From Bacteroidota bacterium (GTDB lineage: Bacteria > Bacteroidota > Ignavibacteria > UBA10030): a DNA stretch of 33,196 bases. The stretch lies in NCBI GenBank assembly GCA_025454835.1, contig JALONQ010000026.1:1-33196 (forward strand), read 5' to 3'. Both the position numbers and the translations under genes were made by a program. The notes beneath the pieces were generated by a model. The model did no database searches, had not been told where the DNA came from, and saw nothing but the letters and a program-made list of their open reading frames with translations. Positions 17,444 through 24,883 of this stretch are shown here, one piece after another (position 1 is the stretch's first letter; every line of letters starts with the position of its first letter).

Positions 17444-17971
17444 CTACTGCCCCGTGGTCTCACCCGTGGCCCTGAAGATGCGATAGTTCTTCAGATTCTG
17501 GTCCGACTCCATCCCCATTCCCTGCAGCCGTTCCTTGGTGGAGAGGATGCGCACGAAGGCCGGAGTATGGATCAGCTGCCGTTTCTGATCCCAATAGAGC
17601 TCCTCCGTGTAGAGCTTCGTGCCGGTCTCCGACGTCACGACGACCTGCTGGCGTGCCTCCAAGTTGTTCGTGACCTCGTCGATCGCCGCCTCACGGCTCG
17701 TCAACACCGTCGTCGGACGGCCGTCGGGATCGTAGAACTGAACGTGCACGCTGTCGCTCAGATGCGTCATGCGGCTCGTCGCGTAGACCTTGAAGTAGCC
17801 GCTGTGGATCACGGCCCGCACCATCCCCGAGTCAGAGATGACGATCTCGCTCTTCCACGACTCCTGCTGCGGCACCGACCGGCTGTCGACCGTCGTCAGG
17901 ACGCTCGGCTTGATCTTCTCCTCGCAGGCGGTGAGCGCCACCGCCGTTAGCATGATCGCCAGTCGCTTCAC
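17444..17971 (-). CDS. lptC: LptC-like LPS export lipoprotein
   Basis: Start GTG 17971 overlaps the kdsD stop as GTGA, giving a 175-residue protein. The N-terminus is a lipoprotein signal (KRLAIMLTAVALTAC) with lipobox LTAC, so it is probably lipid-anchored rather than held by a TM helix as in E. coli LptC. The remainder is a beta-rich LptC/DUF1239-type domain (SGMVRAVIHSGYFKVYA, then VQFYDPDGRPTTVLTSREA, then LYTEELYWDQKRQLIHT); the last phrases are typical for LptC (TEELYWD...). Function: receives LPS from LptFG and passes it to LptA. The open frame continues upstream to 18256, but that part is the antisense frame of kdsD and was excluded. Confidence 0.88.
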   Translation of the reverse strand: MKRLAIMLTAVALTACEEKIKPSVLTTVDSRSVPQQESWKSEIVISDSGMVRAVIHSGYFKVYATSRMTHLSDSVHVQFYDPDGRPTTVLTSREAAIDEVTNNLEARQQVVVTSETGTKLYTEELYWDQKRQLIHTPAFVRILSTKERLQGMGMESDQNLKNYRIFRATGETTGQ

Positions 17972-18951
17972 GACGTCGTCTGTCCGGGACCGATACCGGC
18001 CTTCACGAGGTCGTGCAAGTGGACCATCCCGACCGGGTGATGCTCGTCGTTCGTCACGATGAGCTGAGTGATCTTGTAATGCTCCATCTGCTCCAACGCC
18101 GTCGCCGCCAGGATCGTACGCTGAACCGTCTTCGGGTTGCGCGACATCACGTCCATCGCCCGCATCTGACCGACCGTCGTGGTGCGTTGCAGCAGGCGGC
18201 GCAGGTCGCCGTCCGTGATGATGCCCGTCAGCGCCCCTCCCGCGTCGACCACGCACGTGGCGCCCAGCCGTTTGGAGGTCATTTCGACGATCGCATCGGA
18301 AAGCGAGACCTCCTCACGGACGACCGGTAACGCATCACCCGAAACCATCAGTTGGTCCACCTCCAGCAGGAGCTGCTTGCCGAGATTCCCTCCCGGGTGG
18401 AACATCGCGAAATCTTCCTTCGTGAAGTGGCGCCGCTGGAGAAGCGCCACGGCGAGGGCGTCGCCCATGACGAGCGCCGCGGTGGTCGAGGCCGTCGGAG
18501 CCAGGTCGTGAGGACAGGCCTCTTCCACGACCGATGCGTCAAGGACGATGTCGCTCTTTTGCGCCAACTCGGATCGCAGATTGCCGATCAGCGCGATCAC
18601 CGGCACGCCGAGTTTCCGGAAGACCGGCAAGAGATGCCGGATCTCGTCCGAGTCGCCGCTCTTGGAGATGCAGATGACCACGTCATTCTTCTGGACGGTG
18701 CCGAGGTCGCCGTGCACGGCGTCCCCCGGATGGAGGAAGATCGCCGGCGTGCCTGTCGAGTTCATCGTCGCAACGATCTTGCGCGCAATGATGCCCGACT
18801 TGCCCATGCCGGTGACGACGACGCGTCCGACGGCGCCGGCAAGGAGGTCGACGGCGCGAACGAATTCAGCGCCGATGCGCGGTTCGAGCGCCGCCACGGC
18901 GGCGGCCTCGATACGCACGACACGTTTACCGTGGTCTTGCGAGTTGCTCAT
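17968..18951 (-). CDS. kdsD: D-arabinose 5-phosphate isomerase (SIS + CBS)
   Basis: KdsD (KpsF family) converts ribulose 5-phosphate to arabinose 5-phosphate, the first precursor of Kdo. The 327-residue product has a SIS sugar-isomerase domain (about 25-165; VVVTGMGKSGIIARKI, HPGDAVHGDLG, ISKSGDSDEI) and two C-terminal CBS domains (about 200-325; ITDGDLRRLL, TNDEHHPVGMVHLHDLVK). The motifs PHDLAPTASTTAALVMGDAL and FHPGGNLGK are characteristic of this family. It is coupled to lptC by a 4-nt GTGA overlap and follows the unnamed gene by 6 bp. Confidence 0.96.
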   Translation of the reverse strand: MSNSQDHGKRVVRIEAAAVAALEPRIGAEFVRAVDLLAGAVGRVVVTGMGKSGIIARKIVATMNSTGTPAIFLHPGDAVHGDLGTVQKNDVVICISKSGDSDEIRHLLPVFRKLGVPVIALIGNLRSELAQKSDIVLDASVVEEACPHDLAPTASTTAALVMGDALAVALLQRRHFTKEDFAMFHPGGNLGKQLLLEVDQLMVSGDALPVVREEVSLSDAIVEMTSKRLGATCVVDAGGALTGIITDGDLRRLLQRTTTVGQMRAMDVMSRNPKTVQRTILAATALEQMEHYKITQLIVTNDEHHPVGMVHLHDLVKAGIGPGQTTS

Positions 18952-18957
18952 GGTCGG

Positions 18958-19701
18958 TCATCGGTAGAAGGAAAACCACCGCCGAAAGAACGAGCGCCGC
19001 GGAACCGGCGGGCGGAGCGGATCGTCATCCGCTATCTTGGTGCGCACATGGTTGTAGGAAATGAATGCGACCGCGAGGTCCGCTTCGGTGAATGTGCCGA
19101 GGGCCTCGAACAGCCGGTCCGACCGGAGGGCCAGCCGAGGGTCGCGAACGCCCGTCCGCCGCATCAACTCACTGTAGAACAGCGTGACCGGAACAGGCCG
19201 ACAGATGCCCGTTCGACCGCTGTGCACCCACAACCGGCGATCCTGCGGACAAATGGCCAGCGAGACCGGCGACCCTGATTCGGTGGACATGCCGACCACG
19301 CGCGGCTGCGCAGAACACTGCGGACACGGTCTGCCCGGCAGCCATTCGGAATACGTCCATCGATGCTCGTGAGCACCGCTGCCGGGTTCGACGATCTCCA
19401 CCTCGATCTGTCCTTCGAACTCCTCCCGGACGGTCACCGAGCCGCGCAGCTGCTTCGCAACCAATTCGCCGAAGGCGATCGCCGAAGGCAACGGCGACTC
19501 GAGGTCGGCCCGGTGCTTCGGAGCGGCAAGAACGAGGTTCCCATCGCCTCGCCGTCCAATGGCAACGACCTGCATCGTCTCGATGCGCACACGGACCTGC
19601 GCATACCCGGGACGCTCGGCGGGCAAGACCCACCAGAGCAACTCTCGTTCACGACCACTCAGGGAACGCGGAAAAGATTCAGCCACGATTCTGATGCGCA
19701 A
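18958..19701 (-). CDS. Unrecognised conserved-looking protein in the Kdo/Lpt operon
   Basis: I do not recognise this family. The frame runs 247 residues from TTG 19701 (overlapping kdsC by 23 nt) or 242 from GTG 19686 (8-nt overlap). No signal peptide or TM segment is evident. The N-terminal third has RELLWWVLPAERPGYAQVRV and GRRGDGNLVLAAP; a beta-rich acidic stretch follows (REEFEGQIEVEIVEP); then CPQC at mid-protein and a second CPQ about 25 residues later (single Cys), suggestive of an incomplete zinc ribbon. The C-terminus is basic and aromatic (RRSFFRRWFSFYR), perhaps membrane- or LPS-interacting. Its placement between kdsC and kdsD, with overlap on one side and a 6-bp gap on the other, says it is co-translated with Kdo genes. 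A role in LPS synthesis is inference only. Confidence 0.75.
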   Translation of the reverse strand: MRIRIVAESFPRSLSGRERELLWWVLPAERPGYAQVRVRIETMQVVAIGRRGDGNLVLAAPKHRADLESPLPSAIAFGELVAKQLRGSVTVREEFEGQIEVEIVEPGSGAHEHRWTYSEWLPGRPCPQCSAQPRVVGMSTESGSPVSLAICPQDRRLWVHSGRTGICRPVPVTLFYSELMRRTGVRDPRLALRSDRLFEALGTFTEADLAVAFISYNHVRTKIADDDPLRPPVPRRSFFRRWFSFYR

Positions 19702-20185
19702 GGATCAGATCGATCACTTCACGGACGGCCCCGTGGCCTCCGGTGCGACGACAGACATAGTGGACGGACTTCACAACCGCCGGCACAGCATCCTTTGGAG
19801 CGGCCGAGAATCCCACGCGCATCAACACCGGCAGATCGGGGTCGTCGTCTCCGATGTACGCCACCTCGGCATCGGTCAGCCCGTGCTTTCGGCAGATGTC
19901 GTCGTAGGCCTTTCCCTTGTCATGCATATTCTGATGCACTTCGGTGATGCCGAGCTCGGCGGCGCGCTGTTCCACGACCTTTGACAGACGGCCGGTGATG
20001 ATCCCTATCTTGACGCCGGCACGCTGGAGCTTCATGATTCCGTAGCCGTCCTGCGTATTGAACTTCTTCAACTCCTCGCCGCTGGTCGAGTAGTACACTC
20101 CCCCGTCGGACATGACGCCATCGACATCCAGCAACAACAACTTGATGCGCCGCAACCGGGCTTTCTTCTGGCGTGGCGTGGTCAT
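19679..20185 (-). CDS. kdsC: 3-deoxy-D-manno-octulosonate 8-phosphate phosphatase
   Basis: KdsC is a HAD-superfamily phosphatase that removes phosphate from Kdo 8-phosphate. The 168-residue protein is a capless HAD of the family length: motif I LLLLDVDGVMSDGG (nucleophile D20, D22), motif II IIGIITGR-type (GIITGRLSK), and motif IV IGDDDPDLPVL. The sequence between motifs I and II (FNTQDGYGIMKLQRAG) is diagnostic for KdsC. Its start overlaps the kdsA stop as ATGA (20182-20185), so the two are translationally coupled. Confidence 0.95.
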   Translation of the reverse strand: MTTPRQKKARLRRIKLLLLDVDGVMSDGGVYYSTSGEELKKFNTQDGYGIMKLQRAGVKIGIITGRLSKVVEQRAAELGITEVHQNMHDKGKAYDDICRKHGLTDAEVAYIGDDDPDLPVLMRVGFSAAPKDAVPAVVKSVHYVCRRTGGHGAVREVIDLILAHQNRG

Positions 20186-21021
20186 GAACGCACCGTCGCT
20201 CGTCGGGCAGAGTCGACCGCCTTGACCTGCTTGATCAGACCCTCGAGGAGGTCCAGTTTCAGCTGGCTGGCCGCGTCGCTCAGCGCTTTACGCGGATCGG
20301 GATGGGTCTCGACGAACAACGCATTGATGCCGACCGCCGCCCCCGCCCGGGCAAGCGGAAAGATGAACTCGGGCTGGCCTCCGCTCGTCGTCGCGGCCCC
20401 CGAAGGTAGCTGTACGGAATGCGTTGCATCCAGAACGATCGGATAGCCCGTGCGCCGCATGATCTCCAGGCCACGCATGTCCACGACAAGGTTGTTGTAG
20501 CCGAACGTCGTCCCGCGCTCCGTCAACAGGACCCTGCGATTGCCGGTCTCCCGCACCTTTTCGGCCGCCAGAGCCATATCGGCCGGCGCGGCAAACTGCC
20601 CCTTCTTGATATTGACCACCCTGCCCGTCCGACCGGCGGCCTGCAAGAGTTCTGTTTGTCGGCACAAGAAGGCCGGGATCTGCAGAATATCGACGACCTC
20701 GGCCGCCGCCGCGGCCTCCATCTCCGTGTGGACGTCCGTCAGCACGGGCATTCCGAGATCGCGTCGCACCTCTTCCAGAACGGCGAGCGCCTTCTCCATG
20801 CCGATCGTCGTGAATGATCTCGCGCTGGTGCGGTTGGCCTTCTTATAGGAGGACTTGAAGACAACGGGCATCCGGTGCTTTCGGGCGATGCGCTGAACGC
20901 GCTCGGCCGTGCGCATCACGAGCTCGCGGCTTTCGACGACGCAAGGACCGGCGATGAGGACCAGTGGCGCCGAGCCGCCGAAGGTAATGCCGTGGACAGA
21001 GAATGATGAACCGGATCTCAT
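20182..21021 (-). CDS. kdsA: 3-deoxy-8-phosphooctulonate synthase (Kdo8P synthase)
   Basis: KdsA condenses PEP with arabinose 5-phosphate to Kdo 8-phosphate. From ATG 21021 it is 279 residues; the frame continues to 21084 but those residues overlap the promoter region and are not family-like. Seen: AGPCVVES (residues 25-31), FKSSYKKANRTS, FLCRQTELL, TERGTTFGYNNLVVDMRG, DATHSVQLPSG, and VETHPDP. The Cys at residue 27 corresponds to the metal-ligand Cys of the Aquifex-type enzyme (Asn in the E. coli type), so it is probably the metal-dependent class. It is the first gene of the operon kdsA-kdsC-unnamed-kdsD-lptC-lptA-lptB. Confidence 0.96.
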   Translation of the reverse strand: MRSGSSFSVHGITFGGSAPLVLIAGPCVVESRELVMRTAERVQRIARKHRMPVVFKSSYKKANRTSARSFTTIGMEKALAVLEEVRRDLGMPVLTDVHTEMEAAAAAEVVDILQIPAFLCRQTELLQAAGRTGRVVNIKKGQFAAPADMALAAEKVRETGNRRVLLTERGTTFGYNNLVVDMRGLEIMRRTGYPIVLDATHSVQLPSGAATTSGGQPEFIFPLARAGAAVGINALFVETHPDPRKALSDAASQLKLDLLEGLIKQVKAVDSARRATVRS

Positions 21022-21069
21022 ACGCGTTCGACGTCGTGTCGGTCGGATGATGAGAATGATACTCTCGAG

Positions 21070-21087
21070 TTTGTGAACGTACACAAA
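21070..21087. promoter_or_regulatory. 18-bp palindrome between kdsA and ispE (possible operator)
   Basis: TTTGTGAACGTACACAAA is symmetric at 16 of 18 positions. It lies 49 bp upstream of the kdsA start codon and overlaps the position where a kdsA -10 element would fall. It looks like a binding site for a dimeric repressor or activator; the factor is unknown. Confidence 0.4.
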
Positions 21088-21095
21088 AATGGCTG

Positions 21096-21140
21096 GAGAA
21101 TCAAAAAAGGCCCGTCATTAAAGGGGTTTTCTTGATTCTC
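21096..21140. repeat. 45-bp inverted repeat in the kdsA/ispE divergent region
   Basis: GAGAATCAA (21096-21104) is the exact complement of TTGATTCTC (21132-21140). Inner AAA/TTT and CCC/GGG pairs extend it to an 18-bp arm with three mismatches around a 9-nt loop (GTCATTAAA). Each outer arm contains TTGATT, one on each strand. Confidence 0.7.
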
Positions 21141-21160
21141 GTGCCATCAACCGGTATACT
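21132..21160 (+). promoter_or_regulatory. Sigma70-like promoter for ispE
   Basis: TTGATT (21132-21137) and TATACT (21155-21160) are separated by exactly 17 bp, and the -10 box ends 27 nt before the ispE start codon. The -35 box sits in the right arm of the inverted repeat. Confidence 0.6.
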
Positions 21161-21187
21161 GGGTCACGACGCGACCGCCCTCCCCCG

Positions 21188-22039
21188 ATGCACGACGCCA
21201 CCCACCTCACCGCTCCAGCCAAGGTCAACTTGGGTCTCGAGATCCTGCGTCGGCGCCCCGACGGGTATCACGAACTCGAAACGATCTTCTACCGGATCGG
21301 CCTCGCCGATTCGATCGAGCTGCACGACCGACAGCAAGGATCGACGATGGAATGCAGCGACCCGGCGCTCAGTACCGGTGAAGACAACCTTTGCCTGCGC
21401 GCCGTCGCAGCCATGCGCCACGCAACGGGCATCGAACGCGGCATCCATGTGGTGCTCCACAAACGGATCCCCACCGGAGCAGGACTCGGCGGGGGGAGCA
21501 GCGACGCGGCCGCCGTCTTGCGCGGCCTCAATGCACGTTGGGCCGTCGGACTCTCAGACCGGCACCTGAAGGAGATCGCGTCTTCGCTTGGGTCGGATGT
21601 CCCCGCGTTCATCGGCGGACCCCTCTCTTTCGGAGCTGGGCGGGGGGAGATCCTCCAAGACCTGCCACCGCGGTTTCCCTATTGGCTCGTCTGCGTGACC
21701 CCGCCCCTCTCAGTCTCGACCGCATGGGCCTATGGACATCTCCGCCTTCTCTCCAAGACCGAGCATCAACCCTTGCGCGACCGATTCCTCGGCGCTTTGC
21801 CCGACCTCTCGGCACTGAGCAAGGTGCTCACGAACGACTTTGAAGGATCGGTTCTCGAAGCACAGCCGGCCATTGCGGAAGTCAAGCGGGAGCTGCAAGC
21901 CGCAGGGTGCTCTCTGACGCTCATGAGCGGAAGCGGCTCCTCCGTCTTCGGGCTGACCGCGGATCGTGAAACGGCCGAAGCGACAGCTCGCCGTTTCGGA
22001 CCAACGCATGTCGTATCGATCACTCCGCCTCTAGCATGA
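21188..22039 (+). CDS. ispE: 4-diphosphocytidyl-2-C-methyl-D-erythritol kinase
   Basis: IspE phosphorylates CDP-methylerythritol with ATP, the fourth enzyme of the MEP isoprenoid pathway. The 283-residue GHMP-kinase protein has the N-terminal APAKVNLGLEI with GYHELET (substrate site), the ATP-binding glycine loop PTGAGLGGGSSDAA at 95-108, and the C-terminal GHMP motif LMSGSGSSVFGL. ATG 21188 follows the promoter by 27 nt. Its end overlaps the next gene by ATGA (22036-22039), so the outer-membrane protein downstream is probably translated from the same message. Confidence 0.96.
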   Translation: MHDATHLTAPAKVNLGLEILRRRPDGYHELETIFYRIGLADSIELHDRQQGSTMECSDPALSTGEDNLCLRAVAAMRHATGIERGIHVVLHKRIPTGAGLGGGSSDAAAVLRGLNARWAVGLSDRHLKEIASSLGSDVPAFIGGPLSFGAGRGEILQDLPPRFPYWLVCVTPPLSVSTAWAYGHLRLLSKTEHQPLRDRFLGALPDLSALSKVLTNDFEGSVLEAQPAIAEVKRELQAAGCSLTLMSGSGSSVFGLTADRETAEATARRFGPTHVVSITPPLA

Positions 22040-23970
22040 CGACCCTCTGGCCTCATAGGATCGTGGTGGCGGGACTGGCGTTCCTGATCGCCAGACCGAT
22101 CACCCTGTGCGCACAAGAGACCGTTGCCGACACAAGCCGGGTCGATTCCGCCTACTCCCGCATGATCGCAGGGTTCGGTGAGTTGTCCATGATGGGCGGC
22201 AGGATCGTCGCCTCGCGCGACCGCTGGCAGTGGCTGCCGGTTCGTTCGGTGGCGCAGGTACTTGACGGCCAGGCAGGGCGATACCTTCGATCGGTTGGAG
22301 AATCGGGGGCGGCGGTCGGATCATCGTGGCTTGGAGGCAGCAGCGCCCACGACGAATGGCTCATCGACGGACTTCCGGCCGCAGACCCGATGACGGGCCG
22401 AACGAATCTGGCGCTCCTCCCCCTCGAACAACAGGAAGCGATCGAACAATTGTCGGATGAAGAGGCCCTCCTGGCCGGCCAACGATGGAACCTCGTGACC
22501 CGCCAGTTCTCCACCGTCAGACCTTTGACGGCGATCCGGTTCGTTCAGGAACCCGACGAAACGATCCTCAGCGATGCCTTCTTCACGCAGAACATCGCCC
22601 GATCGACGGCTCTGACGTTCGGCTTCCAACGGCACACGAGCGCCGGGCGTTTCGCCAACGCGGCACTCGACGCCTGGGACCTTCGCGGACGCGTCCGGGC
22701 GAACCTCAGCGAGCGCGCCAACGTGGCAGCCTTCTGGCACTACGGACGTTCCTCCCGGGGCGTGAACGGCGGTGTCGAATCCGCCTTCTCTCCTTCGATC
22801 TTCGACGAGGTGTCGGCCGTGGTGGTGCACTCGTCGGCGTACGAGATCCATGAGCGGAGCGACCTGGGGGTCACGGGAATGTTCCGGCTGGTCGGCGATT
22901 CTCTCTCGACCACGCGGATCAGCACTCTGCATCGCAGCGTGGAACGCGAATACCGGCAGTTCCCCGATCGATTCTCATCCAACGAGGTGCGTCACTTCGC
23001 GAGCGCGAAGGACCTGCTCGTCTCAGCTGAACAGAGGGTCCGGCTTCCATTCCTGTCGTTCGCGGGGGCGGCCCAGATCGCCAGGACGCGCATTGACAGC
23101 ACGGAGGTCTTCGGCCAACGCGACGTCGCGCGGAGTCGGTTGAGCGCTTCGGCGGCGCTCACGCTGCTCGATTGGCTGATCCCCCGAGCCGGGATCGCTC
23201 TCCTCGAGGATGATGGTGAGAACGCCCGGAGTGCGGCGGCGTCTGTCACGCTGAGCCCCTCGATCGGCATGCAAGCGACGCTGTCAGGCATATCCCGGCC
23301 GATCTTCCCGACCTTGCAGGAACGCTTCTGGAGTGACAGCACCGTCTTGAGGCCGCGGCCGGTCAGGCGCGGCGAAGAACGGCTGGTCTCGGCCGGGTTC
23401 TCGTGGGTCGTTGACTCCGCCCTTCGGATCGACATCACCGGATTCCGGCGCACCCAGCGCGACGTCGTCATCGCACGCGCCGCACAGACCGTGCATGGCA
23501 CGCCGTCCATCGCCCTCACCACATGGTCTCCGACGTGGAGCGGCGTGACCGCATCGGCGCATCTCAATGTGTTCGCATTCGAGTTGAGCGGATCGTTCAC
23601 GATGGTGAACGTCGAGGTCTCCGACACACTCTCACTGGTGCTACCGCGATGGTGGGGCCATGCCGAGTTGGCCTTCCACGACCGCATCTTCCGTGATCAG
23701 CTCGGACTGCACGCTGGAGTCCGGGGCCGATTCTCCGATCGTTTGCGCGGGTTGTCGCCCGACCCTCCAACGGGCTTCGAAGTCGCCAACACGAGCACGC
23801 GGATCGGACGTGCCGTGACCATCGACCTCTATGGCACCATGGAGATCGGCAAGGCCTTTGTGACGCTTTCTTGGGAAAACCTGGCCAACGCCTCGACTCT
23901 CCGCGCAGCCATCTATCCGATGCCCGAACGGCAGTTCAAACTCGGCGTGCGGTGGGTATTCTTGGACTAG
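22036..23970 (+). CDS. Putative outer-membrane beta-barrel protein (TonB-receptor-like)
   Basis: A 644-residue protein with a signal peptide (RIVVAGLAFLIARPITLCA|Q). Residues about 70-140 resemble a TonB-dependent receptor plug (VAQVLDGQAGRYLRSVGESG, then WLIDGLPAADPMTGRTNL). The remainder is built of alternating amphipathic strands rich in Arg and aromatic residues (RVRANLSERANVAAFWHYGR, HAELAFHDRIF) and ends in QFKLGVRWVFLD, like a last barrel strand. No TonB box or carboxypeptidase-like N-terminal domain is obvious, and the length is short for a full receptor. Substrate unknown. It starts within the last codons of ispE and is likely co-transcribed with it. It could also be a plug-bearing porin-like protein. 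Confidence 0.72.
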   Translation: MTTLWPHRIVVAGLAFLIARPITLCAQETVADTSRVDSAYSRMIAGFGELSMMGGRIVASRDRWQWLPVRSVAQVLDGQAGRYLRSVGESGAAVGSSWLGGSSAHDEWLIDGLPAADPMTGRTNLALLPLEQQEAIEQLSDEEALLAGQRWNLVTRQFSTVRPLTAIRFVQEPDETILSDAFFTQNIARSTALTFGFQRHTSAGRFANAALDAWDLRGRVRANLSERANVAAFWHYGRSSRGVNGGVESAFSPSIFDEVSAVVVHSSAYEIHERSDLGVTGMFRLVGDSLSTTRISTLHRSVEREYRQFPDRFSSNEVRHFASAKDLLVSAEQRVRLPFLSFAGAAQIARTRIDSTEVFGQRDVARSRLSASAALTLLDWLIPRAGIALLEDDGENARSAAASVTLSPSIGMQATLSGISRPIFPTLQERFWSDSTVLRPRPVRRGEERLVSAGFSWVVDSALRIDITGFRRTQRDVVIARAAQTVHGTPSIALTTWSPTWSGVTASAHLNVFAFELSGSFTMVNVEVSDTLSLVLPRWWGHAELAFHDRIFRDQLGLHAGVRGRFSDRLRGLSPDPPTGFEVANTSTRIGRAVTIDLYGTMEIGKAFVTLSWENLANASTLRAAIYPMPERQFKLGVRWVFLD

Positions 23971-24135
23971 CTCTGCTCCCAAGAACCGAATCGCACAGCA
24001 ACGAACATGTCGCGCGACCGGAGCGGAAATATCGTCCGCAATGATGAAATACTGGCGTTTTCACTTGACGCCGCATACGCTGCGAGCGGTGCTCGAGATG
24101 TCTCCTGAGATGGCTCTTGGGAAGGATCGATCTCT

Positions 24136-24702
24136 GTGTCAGTAGGAACGACGAACCCGGTTGTCACCATATTCGGCTCAGCCCGCCCTCTCCCCGGTTC
24201 GCCGGGCTATGAGCTCGCCTACCACCTCGGAAAGGCCCTCGCCTCGCGCGGATTTGCCGTCTGCAACGGAGGCTATGCAGGCACCATGGAGGCCGCAGCG
24301 AAAGGAGCCCGCGAAGCCGGAGGTCATACCATCGGCGTCACGTGCGATCTCTTCACGCGCATCGTCAATCCGTGGATCGTCGAGGAGGTTCGCACACCCC
24401 GGTTGACGGAGCGGATCATCAAGCTGGCCGATCTGGGCTCGGCGTTCGTCATCCTGCCGGGCGGAACCGGCACGCTGCTCGAACTGGCCTTCGTGCTGGA
24501 GATGGTCAACAAGCGATTCTCGATCGAGAAGCCGGTGATCCTGCAGGGACCGTTCTGGCAGCCGGTCTTGCGGCCACTTGAGGAAGAAATGCGGCAGGAG
24601 GGTTTGGAGGATGTTGCGCGATTCCTTTCCACGAGCACAAGTCCGCAGAAGACAGCCGACCTCCTGCATGAGCGCGTGCGGCCTCCATGGAGACATCGCT
24701 GA
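24136..24702 (+). CDS. LOG-family (lysine decarboxylase-like) protein
   Basis: A 188-residue Rossmann-like protein of the LOG/TIGR00725-type superfamily. Seen: IFGSARPLPGSPGYELAYHL at the N-terminus, CNGGYAGTMEAAAKGA (nucleotide-phosphate site), and PGGTGTLLELAFVLE, matching the PGGxGTxxE signature. LOG enzymes cleave cytokinin riboside 5'-monophosphates or, more generally, nucleoside monophosphates at the N-glycosidic bond; the real bacterial substrate is often unknown, and the old name lysine decarboxylase is misleading. Start GTG 24136 has a GGAAGGA about 10 nt upstream. A stem-loop terminator follows. The 165-bp gap before it shows only weak hairpins. Confidence 0.88.
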   Translation: MSVGTTNPVVTIFGSARPLPGSPGYELAYHLGKALASRGFAVCNGGYAGTMEAAAKGAREAGGHTIGVTCDLFTRIVNPWIVEEVRTPRLTERIIKLADLGSAFVILPGGTGTLLELAFVLEMVNKRFSIEKPVILQGPFWQPVLRPLEEEMRQEGLEDVARFLSTSTSPQKTADLLHERVRPPWRHR

Positions 24703-24737
24703 TCCGCCCAGGACCTCACACCCTCTCAATCACACAC

Positions 24738-24763
24738 AACCCCGGGAAATCACCGGGGTTTGC
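24738..24763 (+). terminator. Intrinsic terminator after the LOG gene
   Basis: AACCCCGG (24738-24745) pairs perfectly with CCGGGGTT (24753-24760) around GAAATCA. The T-run is short (TTT, then GCTGTTCT). It sits between convergent genes. Confidence 0.55.
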
Positions 24764-24825
24764 TGTTCTGGTCGCGTCAACGCACCTCAGCCCGCTTCTT
24801 CATGCAACTGCCAGCGGACTCCCAT

Positions 24826-24883
24826 TTCGGATCTCGGGCTCAGGACTTGTTTCGCATCTCGTGTTTCGCTTTTCGTGCTTCAT
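24826..24883. repeat. Degenerate TTTCG-type repeat overlapping a gene end
   Basis: The block reads as decayed units of TTTCGCA, CTCGTG and TTTCGTG, including CTTGTTTCGCAT (24846-24857) shared exactly with 5554-5565. It begins in the gap and runs through the stop codon into the last 14 codons of the glycosyltransferase gene. Confidence 0.65.

Noticed and set aside
23977-24122. Inverted repeat TCCCAAGA ... TCTTGGGA flanking the gap before the LOG gene
   Set aside because: The arms are only 8 bp and 130 bp apart, with no element-like content between them.
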